Below the pieces are notes generated by a model. It ran no database searches, was not told where the DNA came from, and saw nothing but the letters and a program-made list of their open reading frames with translations. This document shows positions 35,418-48,073 of a DNA stretch of 64,000 nt, one piece after another. Numbering within the stretch: the first letter of the stretch is position 1; each line of letters opens with the position of its first letter. Made by a program: the position numbers and the translations under genes. The stretch covers positions 992,001 through 1,056,000 of the forward strand of contig CAWEQW010000008.1 of assembly GCA_963811365.1 (NCBI GenBank), in the 5' to 3' direction. The stretch comes from CAWEQW01 sp963811365 (GTDB lineage Bacteria > Actinomycetota > Actinomycetes > Propionibacteriales > Nocardioidaceae).

Positions 35418-35861
35418 TTACTGGGAGACCTGGGTGATCTCGAACGGCGTGGCCTTCTGGGCCTGGTGCGGGTGCTCGGGACCGGCGTACACCTTCAGCT
35501 TCTTCAGCATCTGACGGCCGAGGCGGTTCTTGGGGAGCATCCCCCACACGGCCTTCTCGATCGCCCGGCGCGGGTGCTTCTCGAGCAGCTCGCCGAACGG
35601 CGTGGTGGACAGACCGCCCGGGTAGCCGGAGTGACGGTAGGCCATCTTGGTGGTCTTCTTGTTCCCCGACAGCGCGACCTTGTCGGCGTTGACGATGATC
35701 ACGAAGTCGCCACCGTCGACGTGCGGGGCGAAGGTCGGCTTGTGCTTGCCGCGAAGCAGCGTCGCGGTCTGGACGGCGAGGCGTCCGAGCACCACGTCGG
35801 TGGCGTCGATGACGTGCCACTCACGCTGGATGTCAGCGGGCTTCGGGCTGTACGTACGCAC
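35418..35861 (-). CDS. rplM: 50S ribosomal protein L13
   Basis: The 147-aa L13 begins at GTG 35861 (VRTYSPKPADIQREWHVIDATDVVLGRLA), with AGAAGG 8 nt upstream; a longer in-frame reading through the leader is not L13-like. Core motifs HKPTFAPHVDGGDFVIIVNADKV and MLPKNRLGRQMLKKLKVYAG are present. It is first in the rplM-rpsI-glmM operon. Confidence 0.97.
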   Translation of the reverse strand: MRTYSPKPADIQREWHVIDATDVVLGRLAVQTATLLRGKHKPTFAPHVDGGDFVIIVNADKVALSGNKKTTKMAYRHSGYPGGLSTTPFGELLEKHPRRAIEKAVWGMLPKNRLGRQMLKKLKVYAGPEHPHQAQKATPFEITQVSQ

Positions 35862-35896
35862 GGTGACTGCCTTCTGATCGAGATCGGTGTGTCCGG

Positions 35897-35916
35897 TCGT
35901 GTGGGCCTCCACACGA
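35897..35916 (-). promoter_or_regulatory. Hairpin in the rplM leader
   Basis: A perfect 8-bp stem (35897-35904 with 35909-35916) and a 4-nt loop lie in the roughly 135-nt untranslated leader, 36 nt before the rplM start codon. A role in autoregulation by L13 is possible but unproven. Confidence 0.35.
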
Positions 35917-36004
35917 GCCGGCCGCCGCAACCGTGCGCACCGGTCGCCGCCCGGGGATCCGGGTCGGGAGGCCGATGGGCGCACGCGGGCAGCCGCAGCC
36001 AGAA

Positions 36005-36033
36005 AGTCTACCGACGGCCCGTAGCAGGGTCAA
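36005..36033 (-). promoter_or_regulatory. Promoter of rplM-rpsI-glmM
   Basis: On the minus strand, TTGACC (36028-36033) and TAGACT (36005-36010) are spaced by exactly 17 nt, a near-consensus housekeeping promoter. The start would fall near 35998, giving a leader of about 135 nt. Confidence 0.75.
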
Positions 36034-36068
36034 AACGGGCCCGGTTTCCTGCGAGGGGACACGGGGCA

Positions 36069-36074
36069 TAGGTT
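36069..36074 (+). promoter_or_regulatory. Candidate -10 of gltA
   Basis: TAGGTT on the plus strand lies 108 nt upstream of the chosen gltA start; the hexamer 17 nt further upstream (TTCCTG) is a poor -35. The divergent rplM promoter is about 40 nt away. Confidence 0.3.
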
Positions 36075-36182
36075 AGGCGGCAGGAACACCCGCACGAGCA
36101 ACGTCCCCTTGGCACGCCCGGCACCATGTCCGCGGTCACCCCGCGAGAGTCTGGCGGGGCCTTCGACCAGCGAGGAGCCGAC

Positions 36183-37522
<1,340 letters not shown>

Positions 37523-37532
<10 letters not shown>

Positions 37533-38143
37533 CCGCTCCGCCTCGGGCGGTGGTGTTCGACCTCGGCAACGTGCTCATCGCGTGGGACCCGCACCGCGCG
37601 ATCGCCGCGGGGGTGGGCGCGGCCGAGGCGACCCGCTTCCTGGACGAGTTCGACTTCCCCGCCCTCAACCACCAGCTCGACGAGGGGCGCCCGCTCGCGG
37701 AGTGGGAGGCCGCCGCGGCAGTGTCCCACCCGCAGTGGGCCGAGCACGTCACGGCGTACCGCACCCACTTCCCGGTCTCGGTCGTCGGCGAGCTGCCGGA
37801 GACGGTGGCGGTGCTCGGGGAGCTCAAGGCGACCGGCATCGCGCTCTACGCGCTCACCAACTGGTCCGCCGAGCTGTTCCCGGTGGCCTTGGAGCGCTTC
37901 GGCTTCCTCGGCCTGTTCGACGACATCGTGGTCTCCGGCGAGGTCCGGGTCGCCAAGCCGGACCCGCGGGTGTTCGCGGTCCTCGCCGAGCGCACCGGGA
38001 CGCCGCTGGACCGCTGCCTGTTCGTCGACGACAAGCCGGAGAACGTCGCGGCCGCCGCCGACGCCGGCATGGACGCCGTGGTCTTCGTCGACGCAGCCGG
38101 ACTCCGGGAGGCGCTGGTCGAACGCGGGTTGCTCGACTCCTAG
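37523..38143 (+). CDS. HAD-superfamily phosphatase (subfamily IA)
   Basis: The 206-aa protein starts at GTG 37523 inside the end of gltA. HAD motifs are motif I VVFDLGNVLIAWD, motif II YALTNWS, motif III Lys in VAKPDPRVF, and motif IV LFVDDKPENV. The DLGNV form of motif I, with Asn in place of the general-acid-neighbour residue, is typical of YihX-like sugar phosphatases, so a small phosphorylated metabolite is the likely substrate. Co-expression with citrate synthase follows from the overlap; a functional link is not established. Confidence 0.88.
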
Positions 38144-38250
38144 CGGGTCGGTCAGTCTCCCTGTGCGACCGGCTCGGGGCGGTTACGGTCTGTGCGAGGG
38201 CGGGTGCGAGCGTGCACCGGACCCGACGCCGCACAACCAAGGAGCACTCC

Positions 38251-39051
38251 ATGTGGAAGCTGGTCCTCTATCTGCTCTCGGCGCTCGCCCTGGTGCTCGG
38301 GCCGGTCGGTGCCGCGAGCGCGATCACCCACGGCGACCTCGACGGCAACGACCACCCGTACGTCGGGCTGATGGTGGCCCAGGACGGCTCGGGGTCCCCT
38401 CTGTGGCGCTGCAGCGGCACCCTGCTCTCGCCCACTGTCTTCCTCACCGCCGGGCACTGCACCGAGAGCCCGGCCGAGCACGTGGAGATCTGGTTCGACG
38501 CCGACGTGCAGTCCGGTGTCCCGGCGAACGGCTACCCCGACGTCGGCGACGCCGGCGGGACGCCGCACACCCACCCCTCCTTCGACCCGGACGACTTCGC
38601 CCGCCACGACGTCGGGGTCGTGACACTCGACAGCCCGGTCGCGATGCCCAGCTACGGCGCCCTGCCGCAGCCGAACGCGCTCGACGGGCTCAAGACCCGG
38701 CGCGGCCGGCAGGACACCGGCTTCACCGCGGTCGGCTACGGCCTCCAGCGGTCCTTCCCGGACGCCGCGTCGTGGAAGGACCAGGGCCAGAAGGTGCGCA
38801 TGGTGGCGCACCCGACCCTGCAGCAGATCGACACCGGCTTCACCGGCGACTACTCGATGCGGCTGTCGAACAACGCCAGCACCGGCGGCACCTGCTTCGG
38901 CGACTCCGGCGGCCCGAACTTCATCGGGACCTCCACCGTGGTGGCCGGGGTCACCTCGTACGCCATCAACGGCGTGTGCACCGGCGCGGGCGGCGTCTAC
39001 CGGATGGACCGCAGCACCGCGCTGGACTGGGTGAGCAGCTTCGTGGACTGA
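38251..39051 (+). CDS. Secreted trypsin-like serine protease
   Basis: The 266-aa product starts at ATG 38251 after AAGGAG. A Sec signal peptide (WKLVLYLLSALALVLGPVGAASA) is probably cleaved after residue 24. The chymotrypsin-fold triad is complete: His69 (LTAGHC), Asp120 (RHDVGVVTL) and Ser219 (CFGDSGGP). There is no long propeptide and the mature protein starts near ITHGDLDGNDHPYVG, like small extracellular S1 proteases. Two disulfides are likely from the Cys pattern. It is monocistronic; targets are unknown. Confidence 0.88.
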   Translation: MWKLVLYLLSALALVLGPVGAASAITHGDLDGNDHPYVGLMVAQDGSGSPLWRCSGTLLSPTVFLTAGHCTESPAEHVEIWFDADVQSGVPANGYPDVGDAGGTPHTHPSFDPDDFARHDVGVVTLDSPVAMPSYGALPQPNALDGLKTRRGRQDTGFTAVGYGLQRSFPDAASWKDQGQKVRMVAHPTLQQIDTGFTGDYSMRLSNNASTGGTCFGDSGGPNFIGTSTVVAGVTSYAINGVCTGAGGVYRMDRSTALDWVSSFVD

Positions 39052-39205
39052 CCCGTCGCCACCCGCGGCACTCGACCGCTCGAACCGGCACTCGACGCCG
39101 ACCCGGACCCCCGCCCCGCCGCAACCGGGCCCGAAGGCCGACGCAGTGCCGGTCCGAGTGGTCGCCGGGACCCCGAGACGAACCGGTGCCCAAGTCGTCG
39201 ACCAC

Positions 39206-40792
39206 TCAGACGACGGCCCGGCCGTGCTCGCTCCAGTACGGCTCCCGCAGCGCCCGCTTGAGGATCTTGCCGGTGGGGTTGCGCGGCAGGGCCTCGACGA
39301 CGTCGACGGATCTCGGGCACTTGAAGTGCGCCAGCCGGTCCCGGCACCAGGCCACGAGCCCCGCCTCGTCGGCCGTGGCGCCCGGCCTCAGGGCGACGAC
39401 CGCCTTCACCGCCTCGCCCCATCGGGCGTCCGGGACGCCGATCACCGCCACCTCGGCCACGGCCGGGTGCTCGGCCAGGACCCGCTCGACCTCGGGTGAG
39501 TACACGTTCTCGCCGCCGCTGATGATCAGGTCCTTCAGCCGGTCCTCGACGTAGACGTACCCGTCCGCGTCGACCCGTCCGACGTCGCCGGTACGGAACC
39601 AGCCGTCCGCTGTGATCACCTCGGCGGTGGCCTCCGGCTTGCCGAGGAACCCCTTCATCAGCTGCGGCGTGCGGAACCACAGCTCCCCCGGCTGGCCCAC
39701 CGGTACGGCGGCCAGGGTGGCCGGGTCCACGACGCGAACCTCGCCCTGCGGCAGCAGGGTACCCGCCGACAGCAGCCGCTCGGGATGCTCGGCGTCCCGG
39801 TGCTCGGCCTGCAGCAGGTGCGTGATCACGCCGCAGACCTCGGTGAGGCCGTACACCTGGATGAAGTCGGTGTCCGGCCAGGCCTCCACCGCCGCCCGCA
39901 GCAGCGGCAGGGGCATCGGCGCTGCGCCGTAGCAGAACACCCGCAGCCTGCCGAACAGTGCGACCGCCTCCGGCCCGGCGGCGAGCACCATCTGGAGCAC
40001 GGCCGGCACCAGGAACGCGCAGGTCCCGCCCTGGCCGATCGCCCACGCCAGCGACCCCGCGTCGGGGTCGCGGGTCATCACGCTCGGGACGCCGTCGTGG
40101 ATCCCGAACATGACGTACGACGTCCCGCCGACGTGGAACAGCGGCATCGCCACGAGGTTCTTGTCACCGGGTTCGAACGCCCAGCCCTCGTGGGCGTTGA
40201 GGGTGTGGCGCACGACGTTGCGGTGCGTGAGCATCACCCCCTTCGGCCGGCCGGTGGTGCCCGAGCTGTACATGACGAGGCACACGTCCTCGGCGTCCGA
40301 GGTGAGGTGCTCGGAGGGCCGTCGGAGCGGCTCGGACCGGGCGAGCAGCTGTTCGTACGCGTCACCGGGGCCACCGTCCGGGGTGACCTCGACGACCGTG
40401 CGCACCGCGGGCAGCCGGTGGCGGATCCCGTCGACGAGCGGCATCAGCTCCGAGCCGGCGAAGAGCACGACCGCGCCGCTGTCGTTGACCGTGTAGTCGA
40501 CCTCGTCGCCGGCGAGCCGCCAGTTCACGATGGCGTTCGCCGCGCCGAGCGACGCGGCGGCCAGCGTGACCTCGACGCACGCCGGGTGGTTGCGGTCCAG
40601 GAAGGCCACGATGTCGCCGCGCCCGACCCCCAGGTCGTGCAGCGCTGCGGCGGCCCGGCGCACCCGGTCGTCCCACTCACGCCAGGTCCACGTGCGTCCG
40701 CCGTACGTCATCGCCTCGCCGTCCGGCTCCTGCGCGGCCCACCAGGCCAGGCGTTCGTCGAGGAGCACGGGCTCGGGCGGGGTCGGTGTCAT
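39206..40792 (-). CDS. Acyl-CoA synthetase, AMP-binding
   Basis: The 528-aa adenylate-forming enzyme has the P-loop MYSSGTTGRPKGVML, the adenine motif VYGLTEVCG, WFRTGDVGRVDADGYVYVEDR with the hinge Asp/Arg, and the C-terminal catalytic Lys in LPRNPTGKILKRALRE. It activates a carboxylic acid to its CoA thioester. The middle region resembles the fatty-acid/long-chain class, but chain length cannot be read. ATG 40792 is the start. It is alone between the converging protease gene and the reductase gene. Confidence 0.9.
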   Translation of the reverse strand: MTPTPPEPVLLDERLAWWAAQEPDGEAMTYGGRTWTWREWDDRVRRAAAALHDLGVGRGDIVAFLDRNHPACVEVTLAAASLGAANAIVNWRLAGDEVDYTVNDSGAVVLFAGSELMPLVDGIRHRLPAVRTVVEVTPDGGPGDAYEQLLARSEPLRRPSEHLTSDAEDVCLVMYSSGTTGRPKGVMLTHRNVVRHTLNAHEGWAFEPGDKNLVAMPLFHVGGTSYVMFGIHDGVPSVMTRDPDAGSLAWAIGQGGTCAFLVPAVLQMVLAAGPEAVALFGRLRVFCYGAAPMPLPLLRAAVEAWPDTDFIQVYGLTEVCGVITHLLQAEHRDAEHPERLLSAGTLLPQGEVRVVDPATLAAVPVGQPGELWFRTPQLMKGFLGKPEATAEVITADGWFRTGDVGRVDADGYVYVEDRLKDLIISGGENVYSPEVERVLAEHPAVAEVAVIGVPDARWGEAVKAVVALRPGATADEAGLVAWCRDRLAHFKCPRSVDVVEALPRNPTGKILKRALREPYWSEHGRAVV

Positions 40793-40891
40793 CGCAGCCT
40801 CGCAGTCGCTGGGGCGGCCCGGTGTCGGGACGTGCCGCGACTGTCGCACGGGTGGGTGGGCCGGGCAATGGCCCGCAAGGGCGGTCCGTGG

Positions 40892-41506
40892 TCAGCGGGA
40901 GACGCGGTAGCGCACGTGCGTGGCCAGCGGCGAGTGCTCCGCCTCGAGCACCTCGAGCCGGGCGTCGACCTCGGGCCCGAAGATCCGCTCGCCCTCGCCG
41001 AGCAGCACCGGGGCGATGTCCAGCGTGAGCTCGTCGAGCACCCCCGCTGCCAGCGCCTGGCGGACTGCCGAGGCACCCCCGGCAACGTCGACGTCCCCCC
41101 CGCCGGACTCGCGGGCCAGCCGCAGCGCCTCGGCGAACCCACGGGTGACGAAGTGGAAGGTGGTCCCGCCGGCCATGGTGAGCGGCTCCCGTTCGTGGTG
41201 GGTCAGGACGAAGACCGGCGCGTGGTACGGCGGCTCCTCGCCCCACCAACCGCGCCACTCGCCGTCGTACGACGACCAGGGACCGCGCACCGGGCCGAAC
41301 ATGTTGCGCCCCATCACGTAGGCGCCGCGGGGTCGGAGCAGCAGCGCCGTCCACCGGGCGTCCACCCCGTGGCCGGGCAGGTCGGCGTCGAAGTGCCACT
41401 GGTGCAGCGCCATGCCGCCCCGCCCGATCGGGTCGTCGAGGGTCTGGTCCGGCCCGGCGACGAAGCCGTCGAGCGAGATGGACACGTGCGCGGTGGTGAA
41501 CGTCAT
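40892..41506 (-). CDS. Dihydrofolate reductase family protein
   Basis: The 204-aa protein has the RibD-C/DHFR-like fold seen in many uncharacterised reductases (start TTAHVSISLDGFVAGPDQTLDDPIG, then GAYVMGRNMFGP, and VDVAGGASAVRQALAAGVLDELTLDIAPVLLGEGERIF). It is an NADPH-binding architecture, not authentic FolA. The start is ATG 41506. It lies 29 nt after the ABC-F gene on the same strand. Confidence 0.85.
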   Translation of the reverse strand: MTFTTAHVSISLDGFVAGPDQTLDDPIGRGGMALHQWHFDADLPGHGVDARWTALLLRPRGAYVMGRNMFGPVRGPWSSYDGEWRGWWGEEPPYHAPVFVLTHHEREPLTMAGGTTFHFVTRGFAEALRLARESGGGDVDVAGGASAVRQALAAGVLDELTLDIAPVLLGEGERIFGPEVDARLEVLEAEHSPLATHVRYRVSR

Positions 41507-41535
41507 GTCCTGTCGACTCCTCGCCTGCCCGGAAC

Positions 41536-43218
41536 TCACCGGACCCGTTGCACCCGTCCCTCGTCCCACACCGGGCCGTCGGACTCGTAGACCGAGCCGT
41601 CGGCGCCGTACACCAGGAACCGGTCGAAGCCGCGCGCGAACCAGCGGTCGTGGGTCACCGCGAGCACCGTGCCCTCGAAGGCCGCCAGCCCCTCCTCGAG
41701 CGCCTCGGCGGACTCGACGTCGAGGTTGTCGGTCGGCTCGTCGAGCAGCAGCAGCGTGGCTCCCGACAGCTCCAGGAGCAGGATCTGGAACCGCGCCTGC
41801 TGCCCGCCGGACAGTGACTCGAAGCGCTGCTCGGCGGCGTGCGCGAGCTCGTACCGGTCGAGCGCGCGGGCAGCCGGCTCGCGGGGCAGCCCGTCGCGGT
41901 GGGCGTCGCCGCGGTGCAGGATGTCGAGCAGCGAGCGCCCGGTGAGCTCCGGGTGCTCGTGGGTCTGCACGAACCAGCCGGGGCGGACCCGGGCGCCGAG
42001 CCGCGCCCGGCCGGTGTGCCGGACCGGTTCGATCGTGACCTCGCCGACCGGCCGGTGCTCCACGTCCGGGTCGCTGCCGCCTGCGGCGAGCAGCCGGAGG
42101 AAGTGCGACTTGCCGGAGCCGTTGGAGCCCAGCACGGCCACCCGCTCGCCGTACCAGACCTCGAGGTCGAACGGCTTCATCAGGCCGACGAGCTCGAGGG
42201 CCTCGCAGATCACCGCACGCTTGCCGGTGCGTCCTCCCTTGAGCCGCATGCGCACCTGCTGCTGGCGCGGCTGCGCCGTGGGCGGTCCCGCCTCCTCGAA
42301 CTTGCGCAGCCGGGTCTGCGCAGCCTGGTAGCGCGAGGCCATGTCGGAGTTGTAGGCCGCCTTCTGCTTGTACATCAGCATCTGGGCCCGGAGCTTGGCG
42401 TGCTCCTCGTCCCAGCGGCGGCGGAGCTCCTCGAAGCGCTCGAACCGGGCCCGGCGGGCCTCGTGGTACGACGCGAAGCCGCCGGGGTGCGTCCACACCG
42501 TGTTGCCCGCCGCACCCAGCTCCACGGTGACGACGCGGGTGGCGGTGTTCGCGAGCAGCTCGCGGTCGTGGCTGATGTACAGGATGGTCTTCGGCGACTC
42601 GTTGATCCGCTCCTCGAGCCAGGACTTGCCGGGTACGTCGAGGAAGTTGTCCGGCTCGTCGAGCAGCAGCACCTCGTCGGGCCCGCGGAGCAGGAACTCC
42701 AGCACGAGTCGCTTCTGCTCGCCGCCGGACAGCGTGGTCAGCTCGCGGTACTTCGCCCGGTCGTAGGCCAGCCCCAGTGCCTGGGTGCAGCAGACGTCCC
42801 AGGTGACCTCGACGTCGTAGCCTCCCGCGTCGGCCCACTCGGCCAGCGCCTCGGCGTACCGCATCTGGGTCTTCTCGTCGTCGTGGTCCATCATCGCGAG
42901 CTCGTACCGCTCGACCCGCTCGGCGGCGGCGCGCACCCGGGGCGGCGAGACCGACAGCAGCAGGTCGTGCACCGTCCTGCCCTCGTTGCCGCGGGTGACC
43001 ATCTGGCGCATCACGCCCAGCCCACCGGACCGGGTCACCGCACCGGCGTGCGGCACCAGGTCACCGGTGATGATCCGCAGCAGCGTCGTCTTGCCGGCAC
43101 CGTTGGCGCCGACCAGGGCGACCTTGGCGCCCTCCCCGACCCGGAACGACACGTCGTCGAGCAGCACCCTCCCGTCCGGGAGGTCGTACCGGACTCCTGC
43201 GACGTCTACGTGGCCCAC
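41536..43218 (-). CDS. ABC-F family ATP-binding protein
   Basis: The 560-aa soluble protein has two ABC domains and no membrane segment. Domain 1 has Walker A VGANGAGKTT, signature LSGGEQKRL and Walker B LLLDEPDNFLD. Domain 2 has GSNGSGKSH, LSGGQQARF and LLLDEPTDNLD. A charged linker (ARRARFERFEELRRRWDEEHAKLRAQ) joins them. ABC-F proteins act on the ribosome as translation factors or antibiotic-protection proteins; which applies here is unclear. GTG 43218 gives the family start GHVDVAGVRYDLPDGRVLL, in preference to GTG 43245. Confidence 0.88.
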   Translation of the reverse strand: MGHVDVAGVRYDLPDGRVLLDDVSFRVGEGAKVALVGANGAGKTTLLRIITGDLVPHAGAVTRSGGLGVMRQMVTRGNEGRTVHDLLLSVSPPRVRAAAERVERYELAMMDHDDEKTQMRYAEALAEWADAGGYDVEVTWDVCCTQALGLAYDRAKYRELTTLSGGEQKRLVLEFLLRGPDEVLLLDEPDNFLDVPGKSWLEERINESPKTILYISHDRELLANTATRVVTVELGAAGNTVWTHPGGFASYHEARRARFERFEELRRRWDEEHAKLRAQMLMYKQKAAYNSDMASRYQAAQTRLRKFEEAGPPTAQPRQQQVRMRLKGGRTGKRAVICEALELVGLMKPFDLEVWYGERVAVLGSNGSGKSHFLRLLAAGGSDPDVEHRPVGEVTIEPVRHTGRARLGARVRPGWFVQTHEHPELTGRSLLDILHRGDAHRDGLPREPAARALDRYELAHAAEQRFESLSGGQQARFQILLLELSGATLLLLDEPTDNLDVESAEALEEGLAAFEGTVLAVTHDRWFARGFDRFLVYGADGSVYESDGPVWDEGRVQRVR

Positions 43219-43406
43219 GAGGGCACAGTCTCCCTGAACCGCCACAGGCGGCGCGACCGGATTTGTCCAGGCGCCGGACTCTCCCGCGGTCGCGAGGTCG
43301 GCCCTCGGGCGTCGGCCGGGTCAGGAGTCCTTCCCGTGCAGGGCGTCCGCCCGGCGCACCGCCTCGCCTCCGCTCCTGTGGCTCCTCACGAGGTACGGCG
43401 GCTCGG

Positions 43407-46097
<2,691 letters not shown>

Positions 46098-46134
46098 GCC
46101 CCGATGATGCACCGGTTGGGGGGGCTACGCCTAT

Positions 46135-46148
46135 GAGCCAAAAGGCCC
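46135..46148. promoter_or_regulatory. DevR/DosR-like palindrome upstream of ppdK
   Basis: GAGCCAAAAGGCCC reads GRGCC-AAAA-GGCYC, close to the GGGCC-N4-GGCCC pattern of DevR/DosR-type operators. Its centre is 44 nt from the ppdK ATG. Function is inferred from pattern only. Confidence 0.35.
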
Positions 46149-46199
46149 TAGCCCGCTGAGCACCACGTCACGTTCCGACGCGCCCGAGCGGGGTCCGGC

Positions 46200-47234
46200 T
46201 CACTCCTCGGCGGACTCCGCCCAGAGGTTCACCCCGGCGTCGACCGCGTGCCGGTCGATCGTGGCGAGCTCCTCGTCGGTGATCGGCGGGAGGTCGAGGG
46301 CGTCGAGGTTGGTGTCGAGCTGCTCCACCGACGACGCCCCGATCACCGCCGAGGTGACGCGCGGGTCGCGCAGCACCCACTGCAGCGCGAGCTGCGCGAG
46401 CTTCTGACCGCGCTGCTCGGCGATGCCGTTCAGCGCCCGGACGTGGTCGAGCACCTCCTCGCTGAGGTGCTCGCCGGGAAGGGTGCTCTCGCTGCGGGCG
46501 GCCCGCGAGTCCTCGGGCACCCCGTCGAGGTACTTCCCGGTCAGCAGTCCCTGCGCCAGCGCGGTGAACACGACGCAGCCCATGCCCTGGGCCTCGAGCT
46601 CGTCGAGCAGGTCGTTCTCGATCCAGCGGTTGAGCAGCGAGTACGAGGGCTGGTGGACCAGCAGCGGGGTGCCGAGCTCACGGGCGATCGTGGCGGCCTC
46701 GCGGGTCCGCTTCGCCGAGTACGACGAGATGCCGGCGTAGACGGCCTTGCCGGAGCGCACCGCGTGGTCGAGGGCCGCCATCGTCTCCTCGACGGGCGTC
46801 TCGGAGTCGAAGCGGTGGCTGTAGAAGATGTCGACGTGGTCGAGCCCGAGCCGGGAGAGGGACTGGTCCAGCGAGGCCAGGAGGTACTTGCGCGAGCCGC
46901 CGCCCTGGCCGTACGGTCCCGGCCACATGTCGTACCCGGCCTTGGTGGAGATCACCAGCTCGTCGCGGTAGGGCTTGAGGTCCTCGCGCAGGTAGCGGCC
47001 GAAGTTCTCCTCGGCGCGGCCGTACGGCGGGCCGTAGTTGTTGGCCAGGTCGAAGTGCGTGACGCCTCGGTCGAACGCCCGACGCAGGATCGCCCGCTGG
47101 GTGTCCTCGTCGCGGTCGTCCCCGAAGTTCTGCCACAGGCCCAGGGACAGCGGCGGCAGCTTCAGGCCCCAGCGGCCGCAGTACCGGTAGTCCGTGGAGT
47201 CGTAGCGGTCCCCTGCGGCGGTGTACTCAGGCAT
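46200..47234 (-). CDS. Aldo/keto reductase, YghZ/MgrA type (L-glyceraldehyde-3-phosphate reductase-like)
   Basis: The 344-aa NADPH-dependent reductase has the AKR barrel with the tetrad in GVTHFDLANNYGPPYGRAEENFG (Asp, Tyr), VISTKAGYDMWPGPYG (Lys) and DIFYSHRFD (His). The long GYDMWPGPYGQGGGSRKYL insert is diagnostic of the YghZ/AKR14 group, which reduces methylglyoxal and L-glyceraldehyde-3-phosphate, and of related Kv-beta-like proteins. ATG 47234 is 49 nt after the Clp-N gene on the same strand. Confidence 0.9.
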   Translation of the reverse strand: MPEYTAAGDRYDSTDYRYCGRWGLKLPPLSLGLWQNFGDDRDEDTQRAILRRAFDRGVTHFDLANNYGPPYGRAEENFGRYLREDLKPYRDELVISTKAGYDMWPGPYGQGGGSRKYLLASLDQSLSRLGLDHVDIFYSHRFDSETPVEETMAALDHAVRSGKAVYAGISSYSAKRTREAATIARELGTPLLVHQPSYSLLNRWIENDLLDELEAQGMGCVVFTALAQGLLTGKYLDGVPEDSRAARSESTLPGEHLSEEVLDHVRALNGIAEQRGQKLAQLALQWVLRDPRVTSAVIGASSVEQLDTNLDALDLPPITDEELATIDRHAVDAGVNLWAESAEE

Positions 47235-47283
47235 GGGGTCATGGTGCCCAATCGGCGGCCGACGCAACCGTCTCGACGTCGGG

Positions 47284-47823
47284 TCAACCGGCCCGACGGA
47301 CCGCCTCGGCGACAGCGGCGCGCAGCGCCGGCCGGTCGAGACCGCAGGCCGCCAGCGTGTCGCCCACCACGCGGTCGTCACAGCGAGCGAGCCCCAGGAG
47401 CAGGTGCTCGGTGCCGAGGAAGCCATGGTGCAGGGCGACCGCCTCGCGCAGCGCGAGCTCCAGGACCTTGCGCGCGCCGCGCGAGAAGCGACCGCGACCG
47501 GGCCTCGGCGTGCCGAGCCCGCCGAGGTTGCGCTCGATGCGCCGGACCACCTCGTCGAGGTCGATGCCGATCGCGGCGAGCGCCTCGGCGTCGTCGGCGT
47601 CCAGGCCGTCCACGTAGCGGTGGCGCTGCCGGTCGAGCTCGCTGCGGACCCGGGCCGCCGGCGCACCGAGCTGCTCGAGGACGCGCAGCGCGAGGCACCC
47701 GTCCTGGTCCAGCAGCCCCATCAGCAGGTGCTCGGGGCGGACCTCGCTCGCCGTGCTCGCCCGACGGTGCTGCTCGGCCGCCTCGACGACCCTCCTCGCG
47801 GGCATGGTGAACCTCTCGAACAT
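47284..47823 (-). CDS. Stand-alone Clp N-domain protein (two repeats, no ATPase)
   Basis: The 179-aa protein is made of two Clp-N repeats: residues about 1-65 (MFERFTMPARRVVEAAEQHRRASTASEVRPEHLLMGLLDQDGCLALRVLEQLG) and about 108-175 (RFSRGARKVLELALREAVALHHGFLGTEHLLLGLAR). No AAA+ module follows. It therefore resembles mycobacterial ClpC2/ClpC3-type N-domain proteins, which can mimic the ClpC1 N-domain and bind its ligands. A decoy, adaptor or regulator role is inferred. It starts 11 nt after the HTH gene. Confidence 0.85.
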   Translation of the reverse strand: MFERFTMPARRVVEAAEQHRRASTASEVRPEHLLMGLLDQDGCLALRVLEQLGAPAARVRSELDRQRHRYVDGLDADDAEALAAIGIDLDEVVRRIERNLGGLGTPRPGRGRFSRGARKVLELALREAVALHHGFLGTEHLLLGLARCDDRVVGDTLAACGLDRPALRAAVAEAVRRAG

Positions 47824-47834
47824 CCGACGCCTCC

Positions 47835-48038
47835 TCAGCCGGTCCGGCCGTGTTTCTTGTGCACCGCCTGACGGCTCACCCCGAGCACGTCGGCGATGTC
47901 CTGCCAGGACCACCCCTGCTCCCGGGCCCGGCGGACCTGGGAGGCCTCGAGCTGCTCGACCAGCCGGCGAAGCGCATGCACCGCGCGGAGTCCGGTGCGC
48001 GGGTCGGCGTCCGCAGCGGCGGTGACGAGGTCGTCCAT
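47835..48038 (-). CDS. 67-aa helix-turn-helix protein
   Basis: After an N-terminal helix (DPRTGLRAVHALRRLVEQLEASQVRRARE), residues 43-63 form a clear HTH (WSWQDIADVLGVSRQAVHKKH). The protein is the first gene of a two-gene unit with the Clp-N protein. Two GTCAAC/GTTGAC palindromes cover its promoter, so it is probably an autorepressor. The ATG at 48038 has no ribosome-binding site and begins 6 nt after a -10 element, as in leaderless mRNAs. Confidence 0.85.
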   Translation of the reverse strand: MDDLVTAAADADPRTGLRAVHALRRLVEQLEASQVRRAREQGWSWQDIADVLGVSRQAVHKKHGRTG

Positions 48039-48041
48039 GGC

Positions 48042-48057
48042 GTCAACCTACGTTGAC
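48042..48057. promoter_or_regulatory. Proximal operator palindrome of the HTH/Clp-N unit
   Basis: GTCAAC-CTAC-GTTGAC is a perfect 6+6 palindrome that overlaps the -10 of the HTH gene. Confidence 0.6.
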
Positions 48058-48073
48058 ACTCTGACGGTGTCAA
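48045..48073 (-). promoter_or_regulatory. Promoter of the HTH/Clp-N unit
   Basis: On the minus strand, TTGACA (48068-48073) and TAGGTT (48045-48050) are 17 nt apart. The start codon lies 6 nt after the -10, so the transcript probably starts at the AUG itself. Confidence 0.7.
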
